Part shown: in pieces, positions 1-8,641 of the stretch
Layout of the letters: every line of letters begins with the position of its first letter
How positions within the stretch are numbered: position 1 is the first letter of the stretch
Assembly: GCF_009602705.1 (NCBI RefSeq)
Contig: NZ_VSWH01000001.1
Coordinates: forward strand, 62,001 to 126,000
Origin: Chryseobacterium vaccae
GTDB taxonomy: Bacteria; Bacteroidota; Bacteroidia; Flavobacteriales; Weeksellaceae
Reading direction: 5' to 3'
Length of the DNA stretch: 64,000 nt
Notes under the pieces: model-generated
What the model saw: the letters and a program-made list of their open reading frames with translations, nothing else
What the model was told of the DNA's origin: nothing
Databases searched by the model: none
Translations under genes and position numbers: made by a program

Positions 1-1
1 G

Positions 2-376
2 ATTCCTTCCAATCATGAATATATCGTTCATCAGCTGTTGAGAAAGGTAGCTGAAAAAGAACCCTATAAAACGGCTTATAGCTCATGGCAGAGAGAGTAT
101 ACGGTTTTAAAGATTGAAGATTACGCTAAAATTTTATTCGAGAATAAAGGAAAAGAGATCACAGTTTTCGAAAAGGTGTTTCCTCATGTTCTTGAAAATG
201 CTGATGCTGTATTTACCTGGGCCTCAGGAACAGCAATTATTCCGTATATAGAGAAACTTCCTGATGAGCTGAAAGAAGAATTTAAAAAAGAATATAAAAA
301 CGAATTACAACATATTTTCCCTGAATCACCGGTCTTTTATCCTTTTAAAAGAACGTTTATTTCAGGGCAATTTTAA
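2..376 (+). CDS. Trans-aconitate 2-methyltransferase-like protein, C-terminal part
   Basis: This is the 3' end of a gene whose frame is open from the window edge. The first visible in-frame start would lie inside the protein, so the N-terminal SAM-binding half is outside the window. The visible part has the C-terminal pattern of Tam-type methyltransferases, which methylate trans-aconitate with SAM: FTWASGTAIIPYIEKL followed by an acidic and basic helix and FPFKRTFISGQF-like end. The assignment is by family resemblance only; another class I methyltransferase is possible. The next gene starts 11 bases downstream on the same strand, so the two are probably co-transcribed. Confidence 0.6.
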   Translation: MPSNHEYIVHQLLRKVAEKEPYKTAYSSWQREYTVLKIEDYAKILFENKGKEITVFEKVFPHVLENADAVFTWASGTAIIPYIEKLPDELKEEFKKEYKNELQHIFPESPVFYPFKRTFISGQF

Positions 377-387
377 TTTAAAACAAT

Positions 388-840
388 ATGAAGACACAAA
401 GAATAGGCATTACTTTTTCGTCATTTGACCTGTTGCACGCAGGGCATATTAAAATGCTTGAAGAAGCCAAAACAGTATGTGATTATTTAATCGTAGGTCT
501 CCAGATTGATCCGTCCCACGACAGACCGAATAAAAACAGACCAAGCCAGACGATCGTAGAAAGGTACATTCAGTTAAAAGCAGTGAATGCTGTTGACGAA
601 ATTATCCCTTATTACACTGAAGAAGACCTGCTGGATATCCTGAAATCTTTTGTAATTGATGTAAGAATCATTGGTGATGACTACATGGACAGAGACTTTA
701 CAGGTAAACAGTATTGTGAGGAAAAAGGAATAGAAATCTTTTACAATAAAAGAGATCACAGATTTTCCACAAGCGACCTGAGAAGAAGAATTTACGAGGC
801 AGAAAAAGAAAAATTTGAACAGACTGAAACTGTAAAATAA
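388..840 (+). CDS. Cytidylyltransferase-like nucleotidyltransferase (TagD/glycerol-3-phosphate cytidylyltransferase type)
   Basis: This is a 150-residue protein of the cytidylyltransferase-like superfamily, which couples a phosphorylated or alcohol substrate to CTP. The HxGH nucleotide-binding motif is present as HAGH at residues 17-20, after the usual beta strand (GITFSSFDLLHAGH). A second conserved block near the C-terminus, RFSTSDLRRR at 125-134, replaces the more usual R-T-x-G-I-S-T-T signature. The size fits TagD-type enzymes. In Bacteroidota such proteins usually lie near lipid or envelope genes, but nothing here fixes the substrate. It follows the methyltransferase by 11 bases and ends at a strong terminator. 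Confidence 0.65.
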   Translation: MKTQRIGITFSSFDLLHAGHIKMLEEAKTVCDYLIVGLQIDPSHDRPNKNRPSQTIVERYIQLKAVNAVDEIIPYYTEEDLLDILKSFVIDVRIIGDDYMDRDFTGKQYCEEKGIEIFYNKRDHRFSTSDLRRRIYEAEKEKFEQTETVK

Positions 841-874
841 AAAAATCCCGAAAATTTAATTTTCGGGATTTTTT
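839..874. terminator. Bidirectional intrinsic terminator
   Basis: A perfect palindrome (AATCCCGAAAA paired with TTTTCGGGATT) has an A-run on its left and a T-run on its right. It therefore works as an intrinsic terminator in both directions between the convergent cytidylyltransferase-like gene and the TonB receptor gene. Confidence 0.9.
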
Positions 875-878
875 ATGA

Positions 879-3476
879 TTACATAGGACCTCCTTGCTGG
901 TCGTCGCCGGATTCATTGGCGTTGATGTCTTTTTTCTTCTTAGGCTGTTCTATTTTTTCACCTTGTTTGAAACGGTAAGTTAAAGCAATAGAGAACTGTC
1001 TCGGCTGCCATTGCATATAGTTTCGGCGGGAATAATCGCTGTTGAAGCTTAGCACCTCTCTGTTTCTGGTATTGAAAATATCCTGAATATTGAAAGAGAT
1101 GGTTCCGTCGCCTTTCCAGATCGTTTTGGAAGCACCCAGATTCAGCGCATACATATCTTCTGTGTTCTGGTTGGCTGTTTTCTGAGCTCCTCTGTAAAAC
1201 CCTTGAAGCTGTACACTTAATGTTTTATCAATCTTAAACGTGGTATTAAGACGGGCTCTTGTAGAGAAACCATCACCAGTGAAATTCATCGATCCTGTTT
1301 TCGTATTCCCTTCTGGATCTTTTGTATCATAATAGGCAATACCGGTTGTTTTATATCCGAACATGTCTAAACTACCCATAATTTTTAACCATGAGAAAGG
1401 ATCGTAAGTGAAATTCAGATCTAAACCATAACGGTCATCATTTCCAAGGTTAATCGGCTTGGTATAGAAAACACTCTGGCTTTCATCTGGTCTGTAGACA
1501 AGCATTTTAGTATCATCCGTTGCATGTCTGTAGTAAAGGGTAGGGTTAACGGTAAATTTCTTTCTTGTAATGTTATAACCTACTTCATATGAATCTACAT
1601 ACGATGGATTCAGATCAATGTTTCCTTCAAAAACATTCTGACTGTTGCTGTAGTTCGGGAAAGGAACCATAAAGAACGATCTTGGCCTGTCAATTCTACG
1701 TGAATAATTCAATAAAATCTGATTGTTCTTTGAAATATCATAACTTAAAAATATACTCGGGAATAGGTTGTTGTAATTTTTAGTTTTATTCAAAGCAGGC
1801 TTGGCTGGATTCTGGTTTACATAATCAATCTTTACATTCGAAAGTTCATCTCTTAATCCTAACTGATAAGCAAACTTTTCTCCAACCTTGCTTTTAAACT
1901 GTAAATAGAAGGCATTGAACATTTCACGATAATTCGTGTTATTGTTATAATCAAGAATAAACGGATTATTGGAAGTACTGTTTACTGTATTGTCATAATC
2001 ATTGTTATTCACATCTATTCTGTATCCAGCCTCAAGCTTAGACTGCTCGCCAATAGGAAGCTCATAATCTGCCTTTCCGATAATGGTTTTATTGACAGAA
2101 TATCTGCGGGTAATATCCTGCTGAACGAAAGCTGCATCTTCCGTTTCAAGAATATTGGAATTGTTAACGCTTCTGTTTCGCTGTACACTTAACGATACGG
2201 ATAAATTCTGTCCTTTGTCGTCAAATTTATGATCCAATCCTAGATCTCCCTGAAAAGCAAGGTTGGTACTTCTTCCTTCAGAATCTCTTTGTCCGAAAGG
2301 GTTAAGCAGGTTCCATGCTCCCTGAGTCTTATTGTACCTGTAAAAGCTGTTGTAGGTATCCAGAAGTTCACTGTTATCACTTTCAAATGTTCTTACAACT
2401 CCCGAAAAGTTAAGGGATGTTTTATCTGAAATGTCATATACAAAACCGGCACTTGCGTTATAATTTTTGTTATAGCTTTTATTTCTTGAGTTCTGAAGCT
2501 GGTAAGTCGGTACATCTCTTGGCTGCACAAACGGATTAGCTGTTGGATCTACATCAGGAAATACAATATTGTTGTAAGTGGTTTCCGTGTCGTTTTTACT
2601 CTTGTTTTCAGAATAACCGCCGCCGCCGTTCAGGAACCACGTCCAGTTATTTTTTCTCCAGCTTAAATTAGTGTTAAGCGCAGTTCTCGGAAGATAACCT
2701 AAAGTTCCGATCACGCTTCCGTTGAAACCTATTTTTTTATTCTTTTTAAGAATGATATTTAAAATACCTGAAGTTCCACTGGCTTCAAACTTAGAAGAAG
2801 GGTTGGTGATTACTTCAATTCTTTCAATCTGATCAGCAGGAATACTCTGAAGAGCATTAGCACCGTCATCAATTCCTAAAAGGGCAGAAGGCTTACCATT
2901 GATCAAAAATTTCACATTGGAACTTCCTCTCATAGAAACGGTACCATCGGTATCTACAGAAACAGAAGGGACGTTGGAAAGTACATCCTGAAGATTCCCT
3001 CCTTTACTTACGATATCCTGAGATGGGTCGTAGGTCTTCTTGTCCAGTTCTACTTTATAAGCCTTTGTAGCTGCTGCAGTGATGACAACTCCCTGGATCT
3101 CCTGTGTTTTCCCATCCAGTGTAGTCGTAGCTTCCGGCTGTATGGATAAAGCTCCGATATTTCCGGGGCCTGTAATGCTTTTGTTAACTGTGCTTTTCTT
3201 GTAATCGATAGCTTCTACTGTAATATCATAATTTCCAGGGACAAGCTCTAGTTTATACTGTCCTTTTTCATCGGTCAGTACTGCATCACTTAACGTTTTG
3301 TTAGCTTTGTTGCTGAACGTCACAGAAGCGTAAGGAACCGGCTGATTGTTTTTGTTGACAACCGTTCCTGAAACCCCTGCTTTTTCCTGTGCAAAGGCCA
3401 TAGCTGCAGCCGAAAGCACAAAAGTAAGCGCTAAAGTTTTTTTGGTGAAAATACTGACAATTTCCGTCTGATTCAT
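879..3476 (-). CDS. TonB-dependent receptor with N-terminal carboxypeptidase-regulatory-like domain
   Basis: This is an 865-residue outer-membrane receptor. The order seen is: signal peptide ending near AMAFAQ (about residue 29), a carboxypeptidase-regulatory-like beta-sandwich (about 33-115, starting GVSGTVVNKNNQPVPYASV), a plug domain (about 135-245, containing VSMRGSSNVKFLINGKPS and IERIEVITNPSSKFEASG), then a long beta-barrel rich in aromatic and Asn residues. Receptors of this layout (OMP_b-brl_3 type) import unknown ligands with energy from TonB-ExbBD. No SusD-like partner lies next to it, which argues against a glycan-utilisation locus. The C-terminus is a charged tail after the last strand (IALTYRF). 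The ligand cannot be told from the sequence. Confidence 0.9.
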   Translation of the reverse strand: MNQTEIVSIFTKKTLALTFVLSAAAMAFAQEKAGVSGTVVNKNNQPVPYASVTFSNKANKTLSDAVLTDEKGQYKLELVPGNYDITVEAIDYKKSTVNKSITGPGNIGALSIQPEATTTLDGKTQEIQGVVITAAATKAYKVELDKKTYDPSQDIVSKGGNLQDVLSNVPSVSVDTDGTVSMRGSSNVKFLINGKPSALLGIDDGANALQSIPADQIERIEVITNPSSKFEASGTSGILNIILKKNKKIGFNGSVIGTLGYLPRTALNTNLSWRKNNWTWFLNGGGGYSENKSKNDTETTYNNIVFPDVDPTANPFVQPRDVPTYQLQNSRNKSYNKNYNASAGFVYDISDKTSLNFSGVVRTFESDNSELLDTYNSFYRYNKTQGAWNLLNPFGQRDSEGRSTNLAFQGDLGLDHKFDDKGQNLSVSLSVQRNRSVNNSNILETEDAAFVQQDITRRYSVNKTIIGKADYELPIGEQSKLEAGYRIDVNNNDYDNTVNSTSNNPFILDYNNNTNYREMFNAFYLQFKSKVGEKFAYQLGLRDELSNVKIDYVNQNPAKPALNKTKNYNNLFPSIFLSYDISKNNQILLNYSRRIDRPRSFFMVPFPNYSNSQNVFEGNIDLNPSYVDSYEVGYNITRKKFTVNPTLYYRHATDDTKMLVYRPDESQSVFYTKPINLGNDDRYGLDLNFTYDPFSWLKIMGSLDMFGYKTTGIAYYDTKDPEGNTKTGSMNFTGDGFSTRARLNTTFKIDKTLSVQLQGFYRGAQKTANQNTEDMYALNLGASKTIWKGDGTISFNIQDIFNTRNREVLSFNSDYSRRNYMQWQPRQFSIALTYRFKQGEKIEQPKKKKDINANESGDDQQGGPM

Positions 3477-3645
3477 AAGTTAGTTTTTGTGTAAAATCGT
3501 GAAAGTATATCTCTTAATATTGTGAAATCGTTAATTGGATTTGATTTCATGATATTACGATTTGTTTATTATTTATAGTGTATAAGTATTATTTAAGTCC
3601 TAAATGTTAGTTGTTGAGTTGTTAAAATAAAGTTAAAATTATTTT

Positions 3646-4671
3646 CTATTTGATATTTTTTGAATTCAGCCAGTCCTGATAGGCTTTTGCGTTAACCGCA
3701 TGTTCTTCAGCACTTGCTGTAAATTTGTGATATCCGAATCTTGCAGGATCTGCACACATAAAAATATAATTATTGCTTTCTGCTTCTAAAACCGCATCTA
3801 CAGAGTTTTTATCCACTACGCAGATTGGTCCCGGAGGAATTCCTGCATTCGCATAGGTATTATAAGGTGATGGAGTAGATAAGTGCTTATACAGAACTCT
3901 TTTAATCGGCTCCTTGAAATTCGTCTGCTTGTTAATCGCATAAATTACAGTTGGATCAGACTGAAGTTTCATCCCTTTTCGGTAACGGTTCAGGTAAAGT
4001 CCTGCAATGGTTTTCATTTCGTCTTTTTTACCTCCGGATTCCTTATAAACAATGGATGCCAATGCATAAATCTGATCTCTTGTCAATCCGGACTGTTGCT
4101 CTTTGTTTTGTCTTTCGCTGGTCCAGAAATTCTGATATTGCTCATCAAACTTCTTGAAGAATTCTCTTGGGCTTACTGTCCAGAAAAAATTATAGGTATC
4201 AATGAAAAAATATTTCTTCAGATCTTCAGCATTTTTATAGCCTTTTTCAACAGCAATTTCATTCAGGTCATTTACAAAATGTAAAGAATCCAGTTCTGTT
4301 TTCTTCGTTACCTTTCCGATCATCTGGTACATGTCTCCGAAATCTCCGATTCTGAAACTGTTGGCCGTCTGATTTCCTGCTTTAATCATATTAACAAGGT
4401 TGGTATTTCCTGCTCCTTCCTCAAAATGATAGCGGCCGGGTTTAAAATATTTATCCAATCCTTTGTCTTTGGCTACCGTTTCAAAAGCTTCTTTATTTTT
4501 TACATACGGAGCAACAGAGTCAAGCACCTGCTTAAAACTTGCTTTATGAGGAATCAGCACATAGCCGTCTTTCACAACGTTGTTTCCATAATAGGTATTA
4601 TAAAATCTCAAACCAAAATATCCTGCTGCTGCCAATATCAGCAGAACGATAATGAGAACTGTTTTTTTCAT
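3646..4671 (-). CDS. mltG: Endolytic transglycosylase MltG (YceG family)
   Basis: This 341-residue inner-membrane protein has one N-terminal transmembrane segment (about residues 4-20) and a YceG/MltG domain. Family members cut nascent peptidoglycan strands and set glycan length. The catalytic glutamate motif is visible as ASIVYKESGG with Glu at 211, followed by AGLYLNRYRKGMKLQSDPTV and the conserved SPYNTY and GIPPGPI motifs. It lies 33 bases downstream of dapF on the same strand. Co-transcription would pair a peptidoglycan precursor enzyme with a peptidoglycan-processing enzyme. Confidence 0.93.
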   Translation of the reverse strand: MKKTVLIIVLLILAAAGYFGLRFYNTYYGNNVVKDGYVLIPHKASFKQVLDSVAPYVKNKEAFETVAKDKGLDKYFKPGRYHFEEGAGNTNLVNMIKAGNQTANSFRIGDFGDMYQMIGKVTKKTELDSLHFVNDLNEIAVEKGYKNAEDLKKYFFIDTYNFFWTVSPREFFKKFDEQYQNFWTSERQNKEQQSGLTRDQIYALASIVYKESGGKKDEMKTIAGLYLNRYRKGMKLQSDPTVIYAINKQTNFKEPIKRVLYKHLSTPSPYNTYANAGIPPGPICVVDKNSVDAVLEAESNNYIFMCADPARFGYHKFTASAEEHAVNAKAYQDWLNSKNIK

Positions 4672-4704
4672 TATTATAAAATGTTGATTAAAAGTTTTTT
4701 GTTT

Positions 4705-5472
4705 TTAAATAAGATCTACTTTACCTCTAAAAACCTGCTTTGCGGGACCTTCCAGCCAGATATTTTGGAAAGAACTTCCATTTTTCTCAGCATGTACCTT
4801 AAGATTTCCACCCAAAGTTTTAACTTTTACAGAGATTAGATTGTTTTTCTGCAGAAAAGTTAAAGCCGAAGCCGTAACTCCTGTTCCGCAGCTGTAAGTT
4901 TCATCCTCAACGCCTCGTTCATAGGTTCTTACGAAGATTTCATTATCCGTAATTTTTTCTACAAAATTCACATTGATCCCTTTTTCTTTATAATTTTCTG
5001 AATTCCGGATACTATTTCCTTCTGCAAAAACATTGTAATTAACCAAATCCTCTACATATTTTACATAGTGAGGAGATCCTGTATTCATTACCGTATCTTC
5101 ACCATCATTGGAAACTGTGTTTACATCAATCATTTTTAATTTAATGATGCCGTTGTGGATTTCAGCTTCATGTTCACCATCTATTGCAATGAACTTGCAT
5201 TTATCTTCGAAAATGTCAAGAAAAAAAGCAAAGGCAACCAGACATCTTCCGCCGTTTCCACACATCGTACTTTCACCGCCGTCCGAATTATAATAAACCA
5301 TCTTGAAATCATACTGATCATCATTTTCAAGGAGAATAAGTCCGTCTGCGCCAATTCCGAAACGTCGGTCACATAACTTTTCAATGATATCTTTATTTTT
5401 AGGGAATTGCAGATCACGGTTGTCTATCATCACAAAATCATTTCCGGTTCCCTGGTATTTATAAAATTCCAT
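4705..5472 (-). CDS. dapF: Diaminopimelate epimerase
   Basis: DapF converts LL-diaminopimelate to the meso form in lysine and peptidoglycan synthesis. The two catalytic cysteines are present: C71 in MCGNGGRC and C195 in YSCGTG. The N-terminal YQGTGNDFVMIDNRD block is typical. The length (255 residues) is slightly below the E. coli enzyme (274). A TAATTTTG -7 element lies 26 bases upstream of the ATG, so transcription probably starts in front of dapF and runs into mltG. Confidence 0.96.
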   Translation of the reverse strand: MEFYKYQGTGNDFVMIDNRDLQFPKNKDIIEKLCDRRFGIGADGLILLENDDQYDFKMVYYNSDGGESTMCGNGGRCLVAFAFFLDIFEDKCKFIAIDGEHEAEIHNGIIKLKMIDVNTVSNDGEDTVMNTGSPHYVKYVEDLVNYNVFAEGNSIRNSENYKEKGINVNFVEKITDNEIFVRTYERGVEDETYSCGTGVTASALTFLQKNNLISVKVKTLGGNLKVHAEKNGSSFQNIWLEGPAKQVFRGKVDLI

Positions 5473-5498
5473 ATTCTTTTTAATCTAAATTTAACGAG

Positions 5499-5506
5499 CA
5501 AAATTA
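5499..5506 (-). promoter_or_regulatory. -7 promoter element for dapF-mltG
   Basis: On the minus strand the sequence reads TAATTTTG, an exact match to the Bacteroidota -7 consensus TAnnTTTG, 26 bases before the dapF start codon. A clear -33 TTTG at the usual spacing is not seen. Confidence 0.5.
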
Positions 5507-5518
5507 ATATATTTTAAA

Positions 5519-5547
5519 CGAAAAACGGACAGTGAAAACTGCCCGTT
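5519..5547 (-). terminator. Intrinsic terminator after the Asn-rich lipoprotein gene
   Basis: Read on the minus strand, a 10-bp stem (AACGGGCAGT with ACTGTCCGTT, one G-U pair) has a TTTC loop and a T-rich tail. It lies between the lipoprotein stop codon and the dapF promoter. Confidence 0.75.
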
Positions 5548-5565
5548 GTGTTATTTATAATCGTT

Positions 5566-6249
5566 TTATCTAAATCCGCCCGACTGTCTGGTAGTACCTG
5601 TACTTGGTGGAGTTGTATTCTGAGAACCTGAACTGTTTCTGAAACCGCCACTGGAATCATTTCTGAACCCTCCATTCTGGTTTTGATTTTGATTCTGATT
5701 ATTATACTGTTGCGTATTTCTGAATCCTCCGGTATTTCTGGTTCCCTGGTTGTTCTGGGAATTGTTATTATTCTGTGTACCTGAAGAGTTTCTGAATCCC
5801 CCGGTATTTCTGGTTCCCTGATTGTTCTGGTAATTATTGTTATTCTGATTACCTGAAGAATTTCTGAACCCTCCGGTGTTACTGTTTCTGATGCCGTTGT
5901 TATTACCGCTTCCGGTTGGCTCACCTCTAAACCCGTTATTCGGTCTTTGTGAAGTTACCGCGCCATTATTTCTTCTTTCCACATATACTTTTCTTCTGCT
6001 GTTGTTGTAATTGTAGTAATAATAAGGAGCTCCGTTATCATAATAATAGTTGATGTCGTTTCTGTAATAATAGCCGTCATTACCATAATAACCACCATTG
6101 CCGTAATATCCGGATGGAGCATAATAATATCCGTTGTTATAATAAGGATCTCCATATCCGTTATTGGCATACCCGTCAGAATAGGCCAGACATGATGATA
6201 AACCAACAATAATGGTAAGACTTAGTGCTATTTTAAATAAATTTTTCAT
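5566..6249 (-). CDS. Low-complexity Asn/Gly/Tyr-rich lipoprotein with tandem repeats
   Basis: I do not recognise a family. The 227-residue product has a lipoprotein signal with lipobox LSSC (Cys20). A Tyr/Gly/Asn-rich region follows (about 23-82) and then a basic patch (RRKVYVERR at 85-93). The C-terminal half is built from Asn/Gln/Ser/Thr repeats with the recurring motif GGFRN. Two full 24-residue units (124-147 and 148-171) are followed by a degenerate third, and the protein ends in SGGFR. The composition suggests an unstructured surface or periplasmic protein. Its start codon overlaps the pnuC stop by 4 bases (ATGA), so it is translationally coupled to pnuC, though a functional link is not evident. 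Confidence 0.75.
   Translation of the reverse strand: MKNLFKIALSLTIIVGLSSCLAYSDGYANNGYGDPYYNNGYYYAPSGYYGNGGYYGNDGYYYRNDINYYYDNGAPYYYYNYNNSRRKVYVERRNNGAVTSQRPNNGFRGEPTGSGNNNGIRNSNTGGFRNSSGNQNNNNYQNNQGTRNTGGFRNSSGTQNNNNSQNNQGTRNTGGFRNTQQYNNQNQNQNQNGGFRNDSSGGFRNSSGSQNTTPPSTGTTRQSGGFR
5737..5880 (-). repeat. Two 72-bp in-frame tandem repeat units
   Basis: Two head-to-tail 72-bp units encode NTGGFRNSSG..NNNN..QNNQGTR. A partial third unit continues toward lower coordinates. Because the unit length is a multiple of three, copy-number change would keep the reading frame. Confidence 0.85.
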
Positions 6250-6923
6250 GACTTTAATTGTACTTTTTCTTTTAAATTTTTTTTCCAGTTAAGGTATCCT
6301 AAGATAGCCATTATTGTAAATACCAAATATTGAACCGAAGTGATACCAAGCTCCTTAAAAATCATCATAGGGATGCAAATAAAATCTCCGATGATCCAGA
6401 AAAACCAGTTTTCAATGCGCTGTTTAGCCATAAACCACATTCCCACCAAAAATATAGAAGTTGTGATTACATCCAGCCAGTTGGCCCAGTCAAGATGATA
6501 TAATCCCAGGCTGGTTCCTTCCATAGAAAAATGATTGTCAATATAAGGTTTGTAATAATAAACAAGAGTTACCAATGCCAGGCTGACGACAAAAAGAATT
6601 CCTGCAAACATTCTTTCCTTTTGTGTTGCCCAGGAAACTTCCACGTGAACGTGATCTTCGGAGTTTTTAGACCATAAAATCCAGCCGTAAATACTCATGG
6701 CGGTATAATAGACATTAATCATACAGTCTCCCAGCAATCCGAAGTTAAAAAGAATATATACGTAAATCAGTGTAGAAATAATACCGGTAGGGTATACCCA
6801 GATGTTTTTTTTGATGGAGAAATAGACGCTCAGAATACCGAAAACGGTTCCTGAAGCTTCCAGTATGATTTGTAAAGTATCATAATTTTCATAGGGCTTT
6901 ACAAAGAGATCATATAAATTCAT
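6246..6923 (-). CDS. pnuC: Nicotinamide riboside transporter PnuC
   Basis: This is a 225-residue polytopic inner-membrane protein with about seven hydrophobic segments. It matches the PnuC family, which takes up nicotinamide riboside by facilitated diffusion for NAD synthesis. Typical blocks are LEASGTVFGILSVYFSIKKN near the N-terminus and the WANWLDVITTSIFLVGMWF and WFFWIIGDFICIPMMIFK segments. I chose the ATG at 6923. A longer frame begins with TTG at 6941 but overlaps the likely -7 promoter box, which ends 5 bases before this ATG, so the mRNA may be leaderless. Confidence 0.9.
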   Translation of the reverse strand: MNLYDLFVKPYENYDTLQIILEASGTVFGILSVYFSIKKNIWVYPTGIISTLIYVYILFNFGLLGDCMINVYYTAMSIYGWILWSKNSEDHVHVEVSWATQKERMFAGILFVVSLALVTLVYYYKPYIDNHFSMEGTSLGLYHLDWANWLDVITTSIFLVGMWFMAKQRIENWFFWIIGDFICIPMMIFKELGITSVQYLVFTIMAILGYLNWKKNLKEKVQLKS

Positions 6924-6928
6924 GCGGT

Positions 6929-6936
6929 CAAAAATA
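6929..6936 (-). promoter_or_regulatory. -7 promoter element immediately before pnuC
   Basis: The minus strand reads TATTTTTG, matching TAnnTTTG. Only five bases separate it from the pnuC ATG, so transcription should start at or beside the start codon. Confidence 0.45.
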
Positions 6937-7056
6937 AACAAAAATTAACACTTCCTGAAATAATTTAAATAAAGTGCTAATCAGTTTTTTAAGCGGTTTT
7001 TTATAAAATAAATCATTAAAGTTTATCAATAAACGTTAAGGTTTGTAAAATTTTTA

Positions 7057-7064
7057 TATTTTCG
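7057..7064 (+). promoter_or_regulatory. Variant -7 promoter box before the permease gene
   Basis: TATTTTCG differs from TAnnTTTG by one base. The same variant occurs on the minus strand ahead of relA/spoT (28010-28017). No clear -33 box is seen. Confidence 0.3.
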
Positions 7065-7087
7065 TAAATCCTTAATAAATAAAAAAC

Positions 7088-8605
7088 ATGTCTAAAATTT
7101 GGGTTAAGAAGCCGCTAAGTGCCTATGAGGCAGATATGCAGAAAAGTGAGCTGAAGAAAGTCCTTGGAAAATGGAGTTTAACAGCAATTGGAGTAGGTGC
7201 CATCATCGGCGGTGGAATTTTTGTTCTTACCGGAACCGGAGCTTATTACCACGCAGGGCCGGCATTGGCTATTTCTTTTATTATAGCAGGTATAGCCTGT
7301 GTTTTCGCCGCATTATGTTATGCAGAATTTGCGTCTATTATTCCTGTTGAAGGTTCTGCCTATGCGTATGCGTATGGAACGGTAGGAGAAATCTTTGCCT
7401 GGGCTATGGGATGGTGTCTCATCCTGGAATATGCCATGGCAAGTATGGCGGTCTCCGTGAGCTGGTCAGGATATTTCACCAAATTTTTGAAAATATTCGG
7501 GATACATTTACCCGCTTATCTTACTTCTGATCCTGCCAGTTATACAGGAGACGGGTTTTCAATGAATCTTCCTGCATTCATTCTTGTTTTACTGATTACC
7601 GCGTTACTGGTAAAAGGGACAAAAGAAGCAGCAGGAGCCAATAATCTGATTGTATTATTGAAAACAGCAGCTGTTATTTTCGTAATCATTGCCGGAGTTT
7701 ATATCATCTTTTCAAACACAGATCTTTATACTGCAGCTGATGGAGTGAAGAACTGGAAGCCATTTATTCCCGATCAGATAAAAATCAAAAACTCTGAAGG
7801 AGATATGGTCTCAGCCTATGGTATTCAGGGAATTATTTCCGGAGCAGCGGCTATCTTTTTTGCGTATATTGGCTTTGATGCCGTTTCTACACAGGCAGGA
7901 GAGGCGATTAATCCTAAAAAAGATGTTCCTTTCGCTATTATCACTTCATTATTAATCTGTACAGCTTTATATATCTGTGTATCTCTTGTATTAACAGGAA
8001 TGATGCATTATACAGACTTTAACCCTGAAGGAAAGTTTCCGGATGCGATTAAAGCACCAGTGGCTTACGCTTTTGAAATAGCAGGAAAACACTGGGCAAG
8101 TAATATCGTAACCATTGCAGCTACCGTAGGACTGATTTCTGTAGTAATGGTAATGATGATGGGACAGTCCAGAATCTTCATTGGAATGGCAAAAGACGGA
8201 TTGATTCCTAGATTCTTTGGAGAGCTTCACCCAAAAACAAAAACTCCTTACAAAGGAATCATTCTGTTAGGAACTATAGTGGCGCTTATTGCAGCATTTA
8301 CTCCAATTTCTACATTGGCTGATATGACAAGCTTTGGAACCCTGTTTGCGTTTACATTGGTTTGTATCGCTGTTTGGGTAATGAGAAAGAAAGAACCTAA
8401 TTTAATCAGACCTTTTAAAGTACCGGCTTATCAGATCGTAGTGATTTTAGGAGTGGTTATTAACTTATTTCTGATTTCGCGTCTAAGTGCTCATGCATTG
8501 GAGCTTTCCGCCGCATGGCTGTTGTTAGGAGGGTTGATTTATTTCCTTTATGGAAAATCAAACAGTAAACTTAACAATCCTGAAAAGTATAAAAACATCG
8601 ATTAA
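7088..8605 (+). CDS. APC-family amino-acid permease
   Basis: This 505-residue inner-membrane transporter has about 12 or more hydrophobic segments. It belongs to the amino acid-polyamine-organocation superfamily, of the cationic amino-acid transporter (CAT/YfnA-like) type. The first-helix motif GAIIGGGIFVLTGTGA is at about residues 37-52. The conserved AIFFAYIGFDAVST followed by GEAINPKKDVPFAI is also present. The substrate is unknown; CAT relatives carry arginine, lysine or neutral amino acids. A variant -7 box (TATTTTCG, 7057-7064) lies 23 bases upstream, and an intrinsic terminator follows the stop codon. Confidence 0.9.
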   Translation: MSKIWVKKPLSAYEADMQKSELKKVLGKWSLTAIGVGAIIGGGIFVLTGTGAYYHAGPALAISFIIAGIACVFAALCYAEFASIIPVEGSAYAYAYGTVGEIFAWAMGWCLILEYAMASMAVSVSWSGYFTKFLKIFGIHLPAYLTSDPASYTGDGFSMNLPAFILVLLITALLVKGTKEAAGANNLIVLLKTAAVIFVIIAGVYIIFSNTDLYTAADGVKNWKPFIPDQIKIKNSEGDMVSAYGIQGIISGAAAIFFAYIGFDAVSTQAGEAINPKKDVPFAIITSLLICTALYICVSLVLTGMMHYTDFNPEGKFPDAIKAPVAYAFEIAGKHWASNIVTIAATVGLISVVMVMMMGQSRIFIGMAKDGLIPRFFGELHPKTKTPYKGIILLGTIVALIAAFTPISTLADMTSFGTLFAFTLVCIAVWVMRKKEPNLIRPFKVPAYQIVVILGVVINLFLISRLSAHALELSAAWLLLGGLIYFLYGKSNSKLNNPEKYKNID

Positions 8606-8615
8606 TTATTCACAT

Positions 8616-8637
8616 AAACCGCTTCGGCGGTTTTTTT
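8616..8637 (+). terminator. Intrinsic terminator with UUCG tetraloop
   Basis: AAACCGC and GCGGTTT pair around a TTCG loop, followed by a run of seven Ts. It terminates the permease transcript just before the next gene. Confidence 0.92.
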
Positions 8638-8641
8638 ATTT

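Noticed and set aside
3477..3645. Promoter for the TonB receptor gene
   Set aside because: Only weak TA-rich boxes are seen and none matches TAnnTTTG well enough to list.
5514..5924. Open frame of 136 codons within the Asn-rich lipoprotein gene
   Set aside because: It is a frame shadow caused by the low-complexity repeats of the lipoprotein gene and has no plausible start context or known motif.
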